Source: Phycisphaeraceae bacterium (lineage in GTDB: Bacteria > Planctomycetota > Phycisphaerae > Phycisphaerales > Phycisphaeraceae). From it: DNA of 64,000 nt. The position numbers and the translations under genes were made by a program. The stretch lies in assembly GCA_040222855.1 (NCBI GenBank), contig JAVKCD010000019.1, forward strand, positions 604,912-668,911, read 5' to 3'. A model generated the notes under the pieces. It worked only from the letters and a program-made list of their open reading frames with translations, was not told the DNA's origin and did not search any database. Numbering within the stretch: position 1 is the stretch's first letter; every line of letters begins with the position of its first letter. Below are positions 29,989-38,201 of the stretch, one piece after another.

Positions 29989-31038
29989 ATGCCTCCCGCG
30001 GAATCGCATGCTCACGCCCCCCAGCCCCCCTCCCCCTGGATGGCCCGGGCCCTTGAGCTCGCCGCCCGCGGCCTTGGCAGAGTCGAACCCAACCCCATGG
30101 TCGGTGCCGTGATCGTTAAACACGGCCGGTGCATCGGCGAAGGCTGGCACCGCGCCTTTGGCGGGCCCCACGCCGAGGTCGAAGCCCTCAACGATGCCAA
30201 GCGTCAAGGGCACGACCCCGCCGGCAGCACCTGCTACGTCACCCTCGAACCCTGCTCGCACGTCGGCAAACAGCCCCCCTGCGCCGACGCTCTTATCCGT
30301 GCCAACGTCGCCCGCGTCGTCGCCGCCATGACCGACCCCCACATCAAAGTCTCTGGTGGAGGCTTCCGAAAACTCCAACAGGCCAACATCACCACCGCCA
30401 CCGGCGACGGCGAGGAGCAAGCCCGACAACTCAACCGCGCCTGGCTCAAACACCTCGGCACCGGCCTCCCCTGGGTCATTGCCAAATGGGCCCAGACCCT
30501 CGACGGCAAAGTCGCCACCGCCACAGGCGACAGCCAGTGGATCTCGAACCCGGCCTCCCGCCGCCGCGTCCACCAGCTCCGCGCCCGCGTCGATGCCATC
30601 ATCGTTGGCGTCAACACCGCCATCGCCGACAACCCACAGCTCACCGCCCGCGATGTGCCCCTGCTCCGCACCGCCCGTCGCGTCACCATCGACCCCAACC
30701 ACCGCCTGCTGCCCCACAGCAAACTCCTCCAAGACAACGGCCCCCCCGTCGAATCCTTTCCCAACCCCCAACACGCCCTCGAAACCCTCGGCCTGCAACA
30801 CCACGCCCTCAATGTCCTCGTCGAAGGCGGGCCCAAGCTCATCGGCTCCATGATCGACGACCAACTCATCGACGAACTCTGGGTCTTCATCGCCCCCAAA
30901 CTGCTTGGCGACCACGACGCCCTCTCCGCCGCCCGCGGTAAACCCCGCCAACTCATCAAACACGCGACCTCACTCCACCTCCAACACACCGAGCACCTCG
31001 ACGGCGACCTGCTTCTCAAATACCTCGTCTCGCGCTAA
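29989..31038 (+). CDS. ribD: Riboflavin biosynthesis deaminase/reductase RibD
   Basis: 349 residues, a bifunctional enzyme of riboflavin synthesis. The deaminase domain has the expected NPMVGAVIV, the zinc ligand and proton donor in GGPHAEVEAL, and the paired Cys in PCSHVGKQPPCADAL. The reductase domain starts near WVIAKWAQTLDGKVAT and has a late NVLVEGGPKLIGSMI segment. The ATG at 29989 gives the normal length; the longer frame from 29821 overlaps the divergent AsmA gene. No ribosome site is clear. No other riboflavin genes and no FMN riboswitch were seen around it. A bidirectional terminator follows. Confidence 0.94.
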   Translation: MPPAESHAHAPQPPSPWMARALELAARGLGRVEPNPMVGAVIVKHGRCIGEGWHRAFGGPHAEVEALNDAKRQGHDPAGSTCYVTLEPCSHVGKQPPCADALIRANVARVVAAMTDPHIKVSGGGFRKLQQANITTATGDGEEQARQLNRAWLKHLGTGLPWVIAKWAQTLDGKVATATGDSQWISNPASRRRVHQLRARVDAIIVGVNTAIADNPQLTARDVPLLRTARRVTIDPNHRLLPHSKLLQDNGPPVESFPNPQHALETLGLQHHALNVLVEGGPKLIGSMIDDQLIDELWVFIAPKLLGDHDALSAARGKPRQLIKHATSLHLQHTEHLDGDLLLKYLVSR

Positions 31039-31060
31039 AGCCCCTGCCCCCTCAACAACA

Positions 31061-31088
31061 AAACCCCCGGCTCTAACGCCAGGGGTTT
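31061..31088. terminator. Bidirectional terminator between ribD and flgM
   Basis: AACCCCCGGC and GCCAGGGGTT form a 10-base stem with one mismatch (a G-T pair when read as minus-strand RNA) and a 6-base loop. T-rich ends lie on the minus-strand side and a short T-tract on the + side. It sits between two convergent genes. Confidence 0.7.
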
Positions 31089-31131
31089 GAAGTTTCAGCA
31101 TCCATGCTTCGGTGCGTCTGCGGGACTCGAA

Positions 31132-31413
31132 TCAGACCAGACCCTCGTTCGCATCGTCGATCAACGCGTCCACCGCGCCATCGAGTCGCTGGTCATTCTC
31201 GTAGGTCCCATCAGCGATCTGCTCGCGGATCTCAGCAATCAAGCCGAACCGTGGCGGCAGGTCCGCCAACTTGCCCAGCAACTGAGCGGCAGGCGAAATT
31301 TCCGCCTGATCCGTTCCGCGACGCACCGGGTCCGCAGCATCAGCCTGCGGTCGCCCCTTGCTCGCAAGGGGAGCCATAGCATGGCTTCCTCTAATCGGTG
31401 CGATATCTGACAT
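31132..31413 (-). CDS. flgM: FlgM-like anti-sigma-28 factor
   Basis: 93 residues. The C-terminal half matches FlgM: QAEISPAAQLLGKLADLPP followed by FGLIAEIREQIADGTYENDQ and a final helix. In FlgM this part binds the flagellar sigma factor, and the protein is exported through the hook-basal body. The N-terminal 35 residues are disordered, as usual. The ATG at 31413 has AAGGAG 9 bases upstream. It is monocistronic here, with no other flagellar gene in the window, and lies behind a leader with unusually strong RNA structure. Motility of the host is therefore likely but only inferred. Confidence 0.8.
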   Translation of the reverse strand: MSDIAPIRGSHAMAPLASKGRPQADAADPVRRGTDQAEISPAAQLLGKLADLPPRFGLIAEIREQIADGTYENDQRLDGAVDALIDDANEGLV

Positions 31414-31439
31414 GGCACAACACTCCTTATGCACAGGCC

Positions 31440-31499
31440 CTTGGGCCCAAGTCCGGATAACTGGAAACGCTCCAGGTTATCCGGCCGGCTCGAAGCCGG
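31440..31499 (-). other. Highly structured flgM leader (three adjacent hairpins)
   Basis: CTTGGGCCCAAG (12-base palindrome, 31440-31451) is followed by a 13-base stem between 31453-31465 and 31471-31484 with one bulged G. After it comes CCGGCT-CGA-AGCCGG (31485-31499). Read as minus-strand RNA this folds just before the flgM ribosome site. It could be a cis-regulatory leader or a structured small RNA; it matches no riboswitch class I know. Confidence 0.4.
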
Positions 31500-31667
31500 A
31501 GGCTGGTTCACACAAGAACTATCGCCCATCTCATCCTCCCGCCTTGAACAACAGCACCCAACCCGTTTAGTTGGGATAACCGCCGTGATAGTTTTGGCTT
31601 ATAGAAATAAATCCACCTCTTCGTCCGGTAATTCAACCCCCGCCAGCACTGGCAGAATCCCCTTCAC

Positions 31668-31676
31668 TTTTCCACA
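31668..31676 (+). promoter_or_regulatory. Isolated DnaA-box-like site TTTTCCACA
   Basis: One base from the classical TTATCCACA. Single copies of nine bases with one mismatch occur by chance, so this is recorded mainly because it lies in a long gap next to an AT-rich patch. Confidence 0.2.
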
Positions 31677-31765
31677 CTTCAACCCTAAATCCTGTATCCA
31701 ACAAGACCTAGCAACACAAGAATGATCGGTCTTTGTTCGGTCTGCGGGGTTGAGAAAAAAACCCA

Positions 31766-32653
31766 TCAAGCGTCCGACAGTCCCCACGCCACCTCCGCCG
31801 CCTGAAGATTCTCCCGAACGTCGTGAACGCGGATCAACCGCACCCCCGTCCGCACCGCCAGACCGGTCATCGCGACCGTCCCCCCCAGCCGATCTCCTGC
31901 CCCCTCCCCGGTCCCGGGCGACAACGCCGCGATCATCCGCTTGCGACTCACCCCCACCATCAATGGCCGCCCGCCGACCAACCCGGCGCCCTCTCCACAC
32001 CACAAACCCAACGCCCGAAACAACGCCACATTATGCTCCAGCGTCTTCCCAAATCCAAAACCCGGGTCCACCACGACCGCCTCTCGATTCACGCCCGCAG
32101 CCAACGCCGCCTCAACCCGCTCGCTCAAATACGCTCCCACCTCCGCCACCACATCCCCGTACACCGGGTCATCCTGCATCGTGCCGGGCGACCCCCGCAT
32201 ATGCATCAAGATCACCCCGCACCCTCGCTCCGCACACAAGCCCAGCATCCCCGCATCCTCCAGCCCGCCCGATACGTCGTTCACAATCACCGCCCCGGCA
32301 TCCAGCGCCGCCTCTGCCACGCCCCCAAGCGTCGTGTCCACCGAAACCACCGCCACCAGCCCTGCTTCCGACAACGCCGCCACCAGCCCCTCGACCACAG
32401 GCACCACCCGCTGGCGCTGCTCCGCCTCTCCTACACGCTCGGCCCCGGGCCGCGTCGATTCGCCCCCCACATCCAGCACCGCGGCCCCGGCCCACGCCAT
32501 CCGCACCCCCGCCTCGACCGCTGCCTCCACCGATCCCAAGACCCCTCCATCCGAAAAGCTGTCGGGCGTCACATTCAGCACCCCCATCACACGGGGCCGA
32601 TCGCCCCGCCCCAGTCCCCACACCCGATTACCAGGTAGCTTCCAAAGCATCAT
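31766..32653 (-). CDS. folP: Dihydropteroate synthase
   Basis: 295 residues. It condenses p-aminobenzoate with the pterin pyrophosphate in folate synthesis. Signatures are VMGVLNVTPDSFSDGG, LDVGGESTRPGAERV, the central VNDVSGGLED and DPGFGFGKTLEHN near the C-terminus, with the final RVHDV motif. All substrate-contact motifs appear complete. Two consecutive ATG codons open the frame. It is followed by the gap upstream of flgM and diverges from the PilZ gene. No other folate genes are adjacent. Confidence 0.95.
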   Translation of the reverse strand: MMLWKLPGNRVWGLGRGDRPRVMGVLNVTPDSFSDGGVLGSVEAAVEAGVRMAWAGAAVLDVGGESTRPGAERVGEAEQRQRVVPVVEGLVAALSEAGLVAVVSVDTTLGGVAEAALDAGAVIVNDVSGGLEDAGMLGLCAERGCGVILMHMRGSPGTMQDDPVYGDVVAEVGAYLSERVEAALAAGVNREAVVVDPGFGFGKTLEHNVALFRALGLWCGEGAGLVGGRPLMVGVSRKRMIAALSPGTGEGAGDRLGGTVAMTGLAVRTGVRLIRVHDVRENLQAAEVAWGLSDA

Positions 32654-32783
32654 GCCAGTCTATGCCCACCCCGGCGGTTCCGTCTGGCGCGATCACAACG
32701 GTCACAACGCCCACTCACCGCAAAAAGCGTCCACCCCACGACCCCAACCTCATGCCACTCACGCTACGTCCGATAGCTTCGCC

Positions 32784-33209
32784 ATGAGCACACTCCACTT
32801 CCCGATCGAGGTGACCTTCGCCAACCGTCTCGACGTCCTCCTGGACCGCATCGACGACCAGGAACGCCAGATGGGACAGCTCAATCGCTCCGATATCCGC
32901 CGCGGGATCTCCGCGCCCGTCGAGCTAGGCGTCCTCTCCGGGCCCGATGACCCCGACGCCATCCCCAACCCCAAACACTTCCGGTCCCTCTACCCCGGAT
33001 GGCTCACCGACGCCTCGCCCATGGGGCTGGGCATCCTCACCGAGACCGAACTCCCCGCCAACATCAAACTCTGGGCCGACCTCTCCCGAGTCGCCGGCGA
33101 CCCCCTGCTGCTACCCCTCCGCATCGTCTACTGCACCAAAGTCCTTCGCGCCACCTACCGCGTCGGCGCGATCTTCGAGTTCAACCAGCACGACTCGACC
33201 GCGGCCTGA
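32784..33209 (+). CDS. PilZ-domain c-di-GMP-binding protein
   Basis: 141 residues and mostly a single PilZ domain. The two c-di-GMP motifs are present: RxxxR as RSDIRR (about residues 33-38) and DxSxxG as DASPMG (about 78-83). The remaining strands fit, including LPLRIVYCTKVLRATYRVGA. The N-terminal helix (FANRLDVLLDRIDDQERQM) is amphipathic. Such stand-alone PilZ proteins transmit the second messenger to motility or polysaccharide systems. The ATG at 32784 begins the sensible part; the long frame upstream is antisense to folP. flgM is about 1.4 kb away, but a functional tie is only a possibility. Confidence 0.75.
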   Translation: MSTLHFPIEVTFANRLDVLLDRIDDQERQMGQLNRSDIRRGISAPVELGVLSGPDDPDAIPNPKHFRSLYPGWLTDASPMGLGILTETELPANIKLWADLSRVAGDPLLLPLRIVYCTKVLRATYRVGAIFEFNQHDSTAA

Positions 33210-33234
33210 TCCCATCAACTCGATTCCTTCCGTA

Positions 33235-33269
33235 ACGGGTCGGCTCCACCGTGGGGCCGGCCCGTTTTC
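33235..33269. terminator. Terminator between PilZ and MATE genes
   Basis: AACGGGTCGGC and GCCGGCCCGTT pair with one mismatch, followed by TTTTC on the + strand, just past the PilZ stop and facing the convergent MATE gene. Confidence 0.7.
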
Positions 33270-33275
33270 ATGCGC

Positions 33276-34697
33276 TCACACGACCATCCGCGTCCAACCG
33301 CCCTGCCAGAACCGCGCCGCAAACAAGGACGCCCTGAAAACCCACTCCAGACATAACCCGTACCACACCCCCACCAACCCCAACTCCAGATACCACCCAA
33401 AAAACAGCACCAAAGGCAACCGAATCCCAAACAGACTCACGAAGCTCAGCCACATCGTCGCCTTGGTATCACCCGCACCCCTCAGCGCCGACGACAACAC
33501 AATCGACACCGCAAACAACGGCTGCGCCCAACCACATATCCACAACAACTCAGGCGTCACCGTCAGATGCGCCGGAACATCCGAAAACCATCCCACCCAC
33601 CACACCGGCAACAACACGAAGCTCAACCCGAACAACGACATGAGCCCAATGCCGATCCCCGTGCACGACAACGCCGCCAGCGTCGCCCGCCTCGGGTCCC
33701 GCGCCCCCAGATACTGACCCACCAGAGTCGCCGCCGCCTGAGCCACGGCAAAACCGCCGAGAAAGCTGATCGACTCAATCCGGATCGCGATCATGTGCGC
33801 GCCGATCAAACCATCCCCCGCAAACCGACCCACCAGCGCCAGCACCGCAAAGTTCCCCGCCCAGATCCCCAGCGACTCGAGCAGCTGCGGGACCCCCACC
33901 CGAACGATCCGCTTCATCGTGTGCCAGTGCGGTCGCAACCACATTGGCATCAGCCGCACCCCTGACTCTCCGCGCACCAGGACCACCACCGTCAACACCC
34001 CGCCCACCAGCCACGCCACCGCTGTCCCCGCCGCAATCCCCGACACGCCCCAGCCGCCGATCGGCTCGGGACCCCGCACAAACAGGATCGACGTCACCAC
34101 ATTGATGATGTTCACAGCCACCATGATCCGAAACGGCGTACGCGCATCGCCTGCCGCCCGCAAACACGCCGCACCAATAAACAGCACCGCGTTCCCCACC
34201 GCCGACAACGCCACGATCTGCAGATACCGCACCGCCAACGGCCGCGACGCCTCATCCAGCCCCGCCAGGTCCGCGATCGATCCCGACAGCGCCACCAACG
34301 CCCCCATCACCACCACCCCCAGCGTCACCGCCAGCAACACCGCCTGACCCGTCGCCGCGTTCGCCAACCGATAGCGCCCCGCCCCCACCGCCCGCGAGAC
34401 CAACGCCGCCGCACCGATCCCCACCGCCCCCATCACCATCCCCATCAGCCACATCACATAACCCGCGATCCCCAGCGCATCCGTCGCCGACACCGCCAGC
34501 GACTCCGGCTCCAGGTCCGCAGCCAGAATGATGTCCACCGTCCCCACCAGAAAGTTCAGGTACTGCTCCAGCAACGGCCAGATCGACAGCAACCACACCT
34601 GCCTCGGCAGCGACAACCCCGCCAATCTCCCCGACAACGCTCGCGGACCCTCCTGCGGAATACCCCCCGCCGACGCTGCCGCAGGCCCTCGACTCAC
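33276..34697 (-). CDS. MATE-family efflux transporter
   Basis: 473 residues with about twelve membrane helices in two homologous halves, the expected layout for MATE antiporters that export cationic drugs or metabolites using Na+ or H+. Family-like segments include WPLLEQYLNFLVGTVDIILA in helix 1, GAAALVSRAVGAGRY after helix 2 and its second-half counterpart QAAATLVGQYLGARDPRRA. The GTG start at 34697 has GGGAG 7 bases upstream. A very similar repeat pair across the two halves confirms the intact gene. The ThuA-like gene lies upstream on the same strand after a 129-base gap with a palindrome. The substrate is unknown. Confidence 0.88.
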   Translation of the reverse strand: MSRGPAAASAGGIPQEGPRALSGRLAGLSLPRQVWLLSIWPLLEQYLNFLVGTVDIILAADLEPESLAVSATDALGIAGYVMWLMGMVMGAVGIGAAALVSRAVGAGRYRLANAATGQAVLLAVTLGVVVMGALVALSGSIADLAGLDEASRPLAVRYLQIVALSAVGNAVLFIGAACLRAAGDARTPFRIMVAVNIINVVTSILFVRGPEPIGGWGVSGIAAGTAVAWLVGGVLTVVVLVRGESGVRLMPMWLRPHWHTMKRIVRVGVPQLLESLGIWAGNFAVLALVGRFAGDGLIGAHMIAIRIESISFLGGFAVAQAAATLVGQYLGARDPRRATLAALSCTGIGIGLMSLFGLSFVLLPVWWVGWFSDVPAHLTVTPELLWICGWAQPLFAVSIVLSSALRGAGDTKATMWLSFVSLFGIRLPLVLFFGWYLELGLVGVWYGLCLEWVFRASLFAARFWQGGWTRMVV

Positions 34698-34748
34698 AAC
34701 ACACTCCCGCTACCCACAGGCAGCCGACAACCAACCGTACAGAGGGAC

Positions 34749-34768
34749 CACGCACCTCCAGGTGCGTG
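34749..34768. repeat. Intergenic palindrome CACGCACCT-CC-AGGTGCGTG
   Basis: A near-perfect 20-base palindrome between the ThuA-like and MATE genes. It has the CACG...CGTG ends seen in palindromes at 11406, 25638 and 38022. No T-run follows, so a plain terminator is unlikely. Confidence 0.5.
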
Positions 34769-34826
34769 CCCCAAGCCGACACTCTAGCCCCTTCAACCAT
34801 CGGCCCCCTAACGCACGCCCTTCGCC

Positions 34827-35576
34827 TTACCCCTTGCCGATCGGGCTCAACGGCTCCTTCATATTCTTCGCGTCCAGCGTGTAAGGACTCCCCTTTGCAG
34901 GCGCAGCCCACCGCACCGCGTTGCCCAGCACCTTCCGCACCTCCGCCTGCCGGTAGATCGGATACGTCTCGTGCCCCGGCCGGAAGTAAAACACCTTCCC
35001 CTTCCCCCGCCGCCACGTGCACCCCGACCGGAACACCTCGCCCCCCTCAAACCAACTGATCAACACCAGCTCATCCGGCGTCGGAACATCAAACAGCTCC
35101 CCGTACATCTCCGCCTGCGGGACCTCAAAGTGATCCCCCAGCCCATCGGTGATCGGATGCCCCGGATTCACCACCCACAGCCGCTCCCGCTCACCCACCT
35201 CACGCCACTTGAGACTGCACGTCGTCCCCATCAGCTTCTGGAAAACCTTCGCGTAGTGCCCCGAGTGCAGCACGATTAGCCCCATCCCCTCCAGCACCCT
35301 TTGATGCACCCGCTCCACAATCTCGTCCGACACCTCGCCGTGCGCCTTGTGACCCCACCACGTCAGCACATCCGTGTCCGCCAGCACCGCCGCCGTCAGC
35401 CCGTGCTCCGGCTCATCCAGCGTCGCCGTCCGCACCGCCACATCACCCCCCAACTGCTCCTCGATCGCCTCGCGCATCACCACATGCATCCCCTCCGGAT
35501 AACACGCCCGCACCACCTCGTTCTCCTTCTCGTGCCGATACTCATGCCACACCGTCACCCGGATCGCCGTACCCAT
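34827..35576 (-). CDS. ThuA-like protein (trehalose utilisation family)
   Basis: 249 residues with a class-I glutamine-amidotransferase-like fold. It begins [18 protein letters not shown] and includes [49 protein letters not shown] and [16 protein letters not shown]. These blocks are typical of ThuA proteins, which act in sugar metabolism in some bacteria, though the reaction is not settled. No nucleophilic Cys of the amidotransferase triad is evident; the site has LHSGHY. GAAGGAG lies 7 bases before the ATG. No sugar transport genes are adjacent. Confidence 0.85.
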   Translation of the reverse strand: MGTAIRVTVWHEYRHEKENEVVRACYPEGMHVVMREAIEEQLGGDVAVRTATLDEPEHGLTAAVLADTDVLTWWGHKAHGEVSDEIVERVHQRVLEGMGLIVLHSGHYAKVFQKLMGTTCSLKWREVGERERLWVVNPGHPITDGLGDHFEVPQAEMYGELFDVPTPDELVLISWFEGGEVFRSGCTWRRGKGKVFYFRPGHETYPIYRQAEVRKVLGNAVRWAAPAKGSPYTLDAKNMKEPLSPIGKG

Positions 35577-35765
35577 CGTTCAACTCCTTCAATAGAAGAC
35601 TCAAAGCCAACCCGCCTTGTAGCCTCCCCCGCCCACGCCCTCAACTCAGCCGTCACCCACCCCCCTCCCCTTCGAGCCGCGTTGTGCCAACCCGGCATGG
35701 TGCTTGCCACCCCCCACCCCGCCATCTACCCTCAAACCACATTTCCGAAGGGGCGCTGAATCCAG

Positions 35766-36314
35766 ATGTTCAACACCAAGCGCGAGATTACCTTCCCCAC
35801 CACCATCACGGCGATCAAACCGGAGGCGGTCAAAGAGAGCCTGATCTCCATGGTCGCCGCCGAACGATTGCTTTCCATCAAGGGCACAGATTTTCCCGAG
35901 GCACCCTCCGTGAACTGCATCAATCTGCTTGTCGAGCCGATCCCACACAACATTGATCCATCACGACTACACATCTCTATTTCTGTTCAGGCCGAAGGCA
36001 CGCAGATTGATGCGGTGATTAAGACAAGCTCTTTGAATGCCTTAAATGTGATCCGTTGGGTGCTCACCATCCTGCCCATGTTTTTCCTGGTACTCGCTAT
36101 AGATAGCCTCATAAGCTCAAGTGACCCCAATGAAGTTAAATACGCTCGCTTTGCTATCGGCCTTCTCTTGTTCATGGTGATCTTTACCAATGTCGTGTAT
36201 GCGTTAATTCTGAGCGGGTGGCAGCAGGCACTCGCCCGCTTCTACAAGAAGACCATTGACCAAATCGTTGGCTATGACGGGTCCAACCCATCCCTCAGCC
36301 CACCAACAACCTAA
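35766..36314 (+). CDS. Hypothetical membrane protein, two helices
   Basis: 182 residues. A soluble N-terminal region of about 95 residues is followed by two membrane segments (VIRWVLTILPMFFLVLAIDSL and FAIGLLLFMVIFTNVVYALI, about residues 96-116 and 130-149) and a short cytosolic tail. No family is recognised. Base composition is visibly lower in GC and without the C-ending codon preference of its neighbours, suggesting recent transfer or weak selection. It ends 9 bases before the NfeD gene, so it may be the first gene of that transcript. The ribosome site is weak (AAGGGG about 14 bases upstream). Confidence 0.6.
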   Translation: MFNTKREITFPTTITAIKPEAVKESLISMVAAERLLSIKGTDFPEAPSVNCINLLVEPIPHNIDPSRLHISISVQAEGTQIDAVIKTSSLNALNVIRWVLTILPMFFLVLAIDSLISSSDPNEVKYARFAIGLLLFMVIFTNVVYALILSGWQQALARFYKKTIDQIVGYDGSNPSLSPPTT

Positions 36315-36323
36315 ACTACTAGC

Positions 36324-37997
36324 GTGACCTCACGCCCCCTCCAACTCCTCGCCCTCACCCTCCTCCTCGCCGCCTCCCTCCTCGCGCAAACCACCCCCGC
36401 CCCGACCCCACGCATCGCCACCGCTTCCGCCATCCCCTCCATCATCCCCCCCGGCGGGAAGATCGCCCTGCTCCGCATCGAAGGCGTCATCCAGTCCACC
36501 CTCGAAGAACTCCTCCAACGGCGCGTCGACCGCGCCATCGCCCAGGGCGCCTCGGTCATCGTCATCGAACTCGACACCCCCGGCGGGGAACTCCCCGCCG
36601 CCCTCCGCCTCTCACGGCTCATCAAAGCCATCCCCGTCCCCACCGTCGCTTGGGTCAACCCCGACGCTTATTCCGCTGGCGCCCTGCTCGCCTCCGCCGC
36701 CGACGAAATCGTCATGGCCACCTCCGCCTCCATCGGCGACGCGGCCCCCATCAACCTCTTCTCCTCCAACCTCGGACCCACCGAACGCGCTAAAGCCCTC
36801 TCGCCCCTCCTCTCAGAGTTCAAAGACAACGCCACCCGCAACGGCTACGACTACGCACCCCTCCACGCCATGTGCGTCCTTGGCGTCGAGGTCTACTACA
36901 TCGAGAACCCCGCCACCGGACAACGACGACTCGTCAACCAGGTCGACTACCAGCTCATGGTCCACGGCTCGCCCACCCTCGCCTCGCAGATCTCCCAGGG
37001 CATCAGCTCCGTCACCGGCGCCGGCAGCGTCGGCCAGCCCACCCAGGACGTCGCCACCACCGCCGACCTCGGCCAGTGGTTGCCCGTCGATGTCCTGCCC
37101 TCAGGCGACACCATCCCCGACGGCCGCGTCCACGATGGCAACTCACTGCTGACCATCAAAGACATCCGCGCCCGCGACCTCCGCATCTCCCGCGCCACCA
37201 TCGACACCACCACCCAACTCATCAACGACCTCCAGGCCGCCGACCTCATCGAAGTCCGCAACTCCTGGGCCGAAAACGCCGCCCTCTTCCTCGCCCAGTG
37301 GTGGGTCCGCGGCATCCTCGTCGCCCTCTTCCTCATCGGCGTCTTCCTCGAACTCTCCGCCCCCGGTCTCTCCCTCCCGGGCGCCGTAGCCATCCTCGCC
37401 CTCACCGGACTCTTCGGTGCCCCCCTCATCCTCGGACTCGCCTCGGTCTGGCACATCGTCCTCTTCGTCATCGGCCTCCTGCTGCTCATCACCGACCTGC
37501 TCTTCCTCATCGGCTTCGGCTTCCTCGGCGCCGCCGGCCTCTCGCTGATGGTCATCGCGCTGATCGTCTCCGTCCTCCCCTCCGGATCCACACCCCTCGG
37601 GGCCTCCGACCCCGCCTACTGGAGCCAACTCGGTTACGCCATCGCCAGCCTCCTCCTCGCCACCGGCATCACCGCCGCCTTCGCCGTCGCCCTGCCCCAC
37701 GTCTTCACCAGGATCCCCCTCCTCAACGCCCTCATCCTCGCCGACCCCGAACCCGCCGACCCCAGCACCGACCACATCTCCGGCGAAGAAGTCCTCGGCA
37801 CCGGACACCTCAACGTCGGCGACACCGGCACCGTCGCATCCTCCGTCATGCGACCCTCCGGCGAGATCCTCATCAACAACCAACGCATCGACGCCATCAC
37901 CAACGGCGAATACCTCACCCAACACCAACCCATCCGCATCACCGAGATCCACGGCTCAAGAATCGTCGTCGAACCGATCACTACCCTGGCGACTTAG
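36324..37997 (+). CDS. NfeD-family membrane-bound serine protease
   Basis: 557 residues. A signal peptide is followed by a ClpP-fold protease domain with KIALLRIEGVIQSTLEELL, LDTPGGELPAALRLSRLI and NPDAYSAGALLASAADEIVM. The Ser in the AYSAG motif is the likely nucleophile, paired with a Lys as in archaeal 1510-N. Then come four to five membrane helices (about 320-460) and a C-terminal OB-type domain (GTGHLNVGDTGTVASSVMRP onward), the NfeD domain. Such proteins cleave or scaffold stomatin-type proteins; a stomatin gene is not visible here. The start is GTG at 36324. Confidence 0.9.
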   Translation: MTSRPLQLLALTLLLAASLLAQTTPAPTPRIATASAIPSIIPPGGKIALLRIEGVIQSTLEELLQRRVDRAIAQGASVIVIELDTPGGELPAALRLSRLIKAIPVPTVAWVNPDAYSAGALLASAADEIVMATSASIGDAAPINLFSSNLGPTERAKALSPLLSEFKDNATRNGYDYAPLHAMCVLGVEVYYIENPATGQRRLVNQVDYQLMVHGSPTLASQISQGISSVTGAGSVGQPTQDVATTADLGQWLPVDVLPSGDTIPDGRVHDGNSLLTIKDIRARDLRISRATIDTTTQLINDLQAADLIEVRNSWAENAALFLAQWWVRGILVALFLIGVFLELSAPGLSLPGAVAILALTGLFGAPLILGLASVWHIVLFVIGLLLLITDLLFLIGFGFLGAAGLSLMVIALIVSVLPSGSTPLGASDPAYWSQLGYAIASLLLATGITAAFAVALPHVFTRIPLLNALILADPEPADPSTDHISGEEVLGTGHLNVGDTGTVASSVMRPSGEILINNQRIDAITNGEYLTQHQPIRITEIHGSRIVVEPITTLAT

Positions 37998-38021
37998 ATA
38001 TTTGCGCCGGGTGCCTGGGGT

Positions 38022-38036
38022 CACGGCGCAGCCGTG
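38022..38036. repeat. Intergenic palindrome CACGGC-GCA-GCCGTG
   Basis: A perfect 6-base stem with a 3-base loop, 25 bases after the NfeD gene stop, flanked by GT on the left and CCCACAGAATCA on the right. The same right flank follows the palindrome at 25638. Confidence 0.45.
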
Positions 38037-38137
38037 CCCACAGAATCACACACCCACCGCTACCCACATCGCGCGCACAAACCCGACCATCCAACCCTAA
38101 GCGCACCACCGCGCCTCGGTCACCCCACCACCAAACG

Positions 38138-38147
38138 TGCGCACAAC
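38138..38147 (+). repeat. Fourth copy of TGCGCACAAC
   Basis: An exact copy of the 10-mer found three times in the gap at 26490-26737. Here it is centred on an 8-base palindrome (GTGCGCAC) and lies 55 bases before the unknown gene at 38202. A relaxed copy (GCGCGCACAA) is at 38071. Confidence 0.4.
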
Positions 38148-38201
38148 GTGGGGCATTTGGCACCCCTATAGACGCGTTTGATCGCAGAAAGGATGCCAGA
38201 T

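Larger units (their letters stand above)
31414..31765. other. 352-base intergenic region upstream of flgM
   Basis: It contains a chain of inverted repeats (31440-31499 and 31557-31575), an AT-rich patch near 31590-31612 and one DnaA-box-like TTTTCCACA at 31668-31676. A short frame with a good ribosome site (GGGAGG, ATG at 31529) runs into flgM out of frame. No proven gene. Confidence 0.5.

Noticed and set aside
29929-30963. Long N-terminal extension of the AsmA-like gene on the minus strand
   Set aside because: It is antisense to ribD, has Gly/Val/Asp-rich shadow composition, and a good start with ribosome site and membrane helix exists at 29928.
31104-31140. A tRNA-like 3' end on the minus strand (ATTCGAGTCCCGC followed by AGACGCACC)
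   Set aside because: The T-arm stem does not pair, no acceptor or anticodon arm is found upstream, and the stretch overlaps the flgM stop codon.
31630-31650. A sigma-54-like promoter (TGGC...TTGAA) upstream of flgM on the minus strand
   Set aside because: The GG to GC spacing is wrong by about two bases and the -12 GC is missing.
31668-31676. An origin of replication in the flgM-folP gap
   Set aside because: Only one DnaA-box-like site is present and base skew does not change there.
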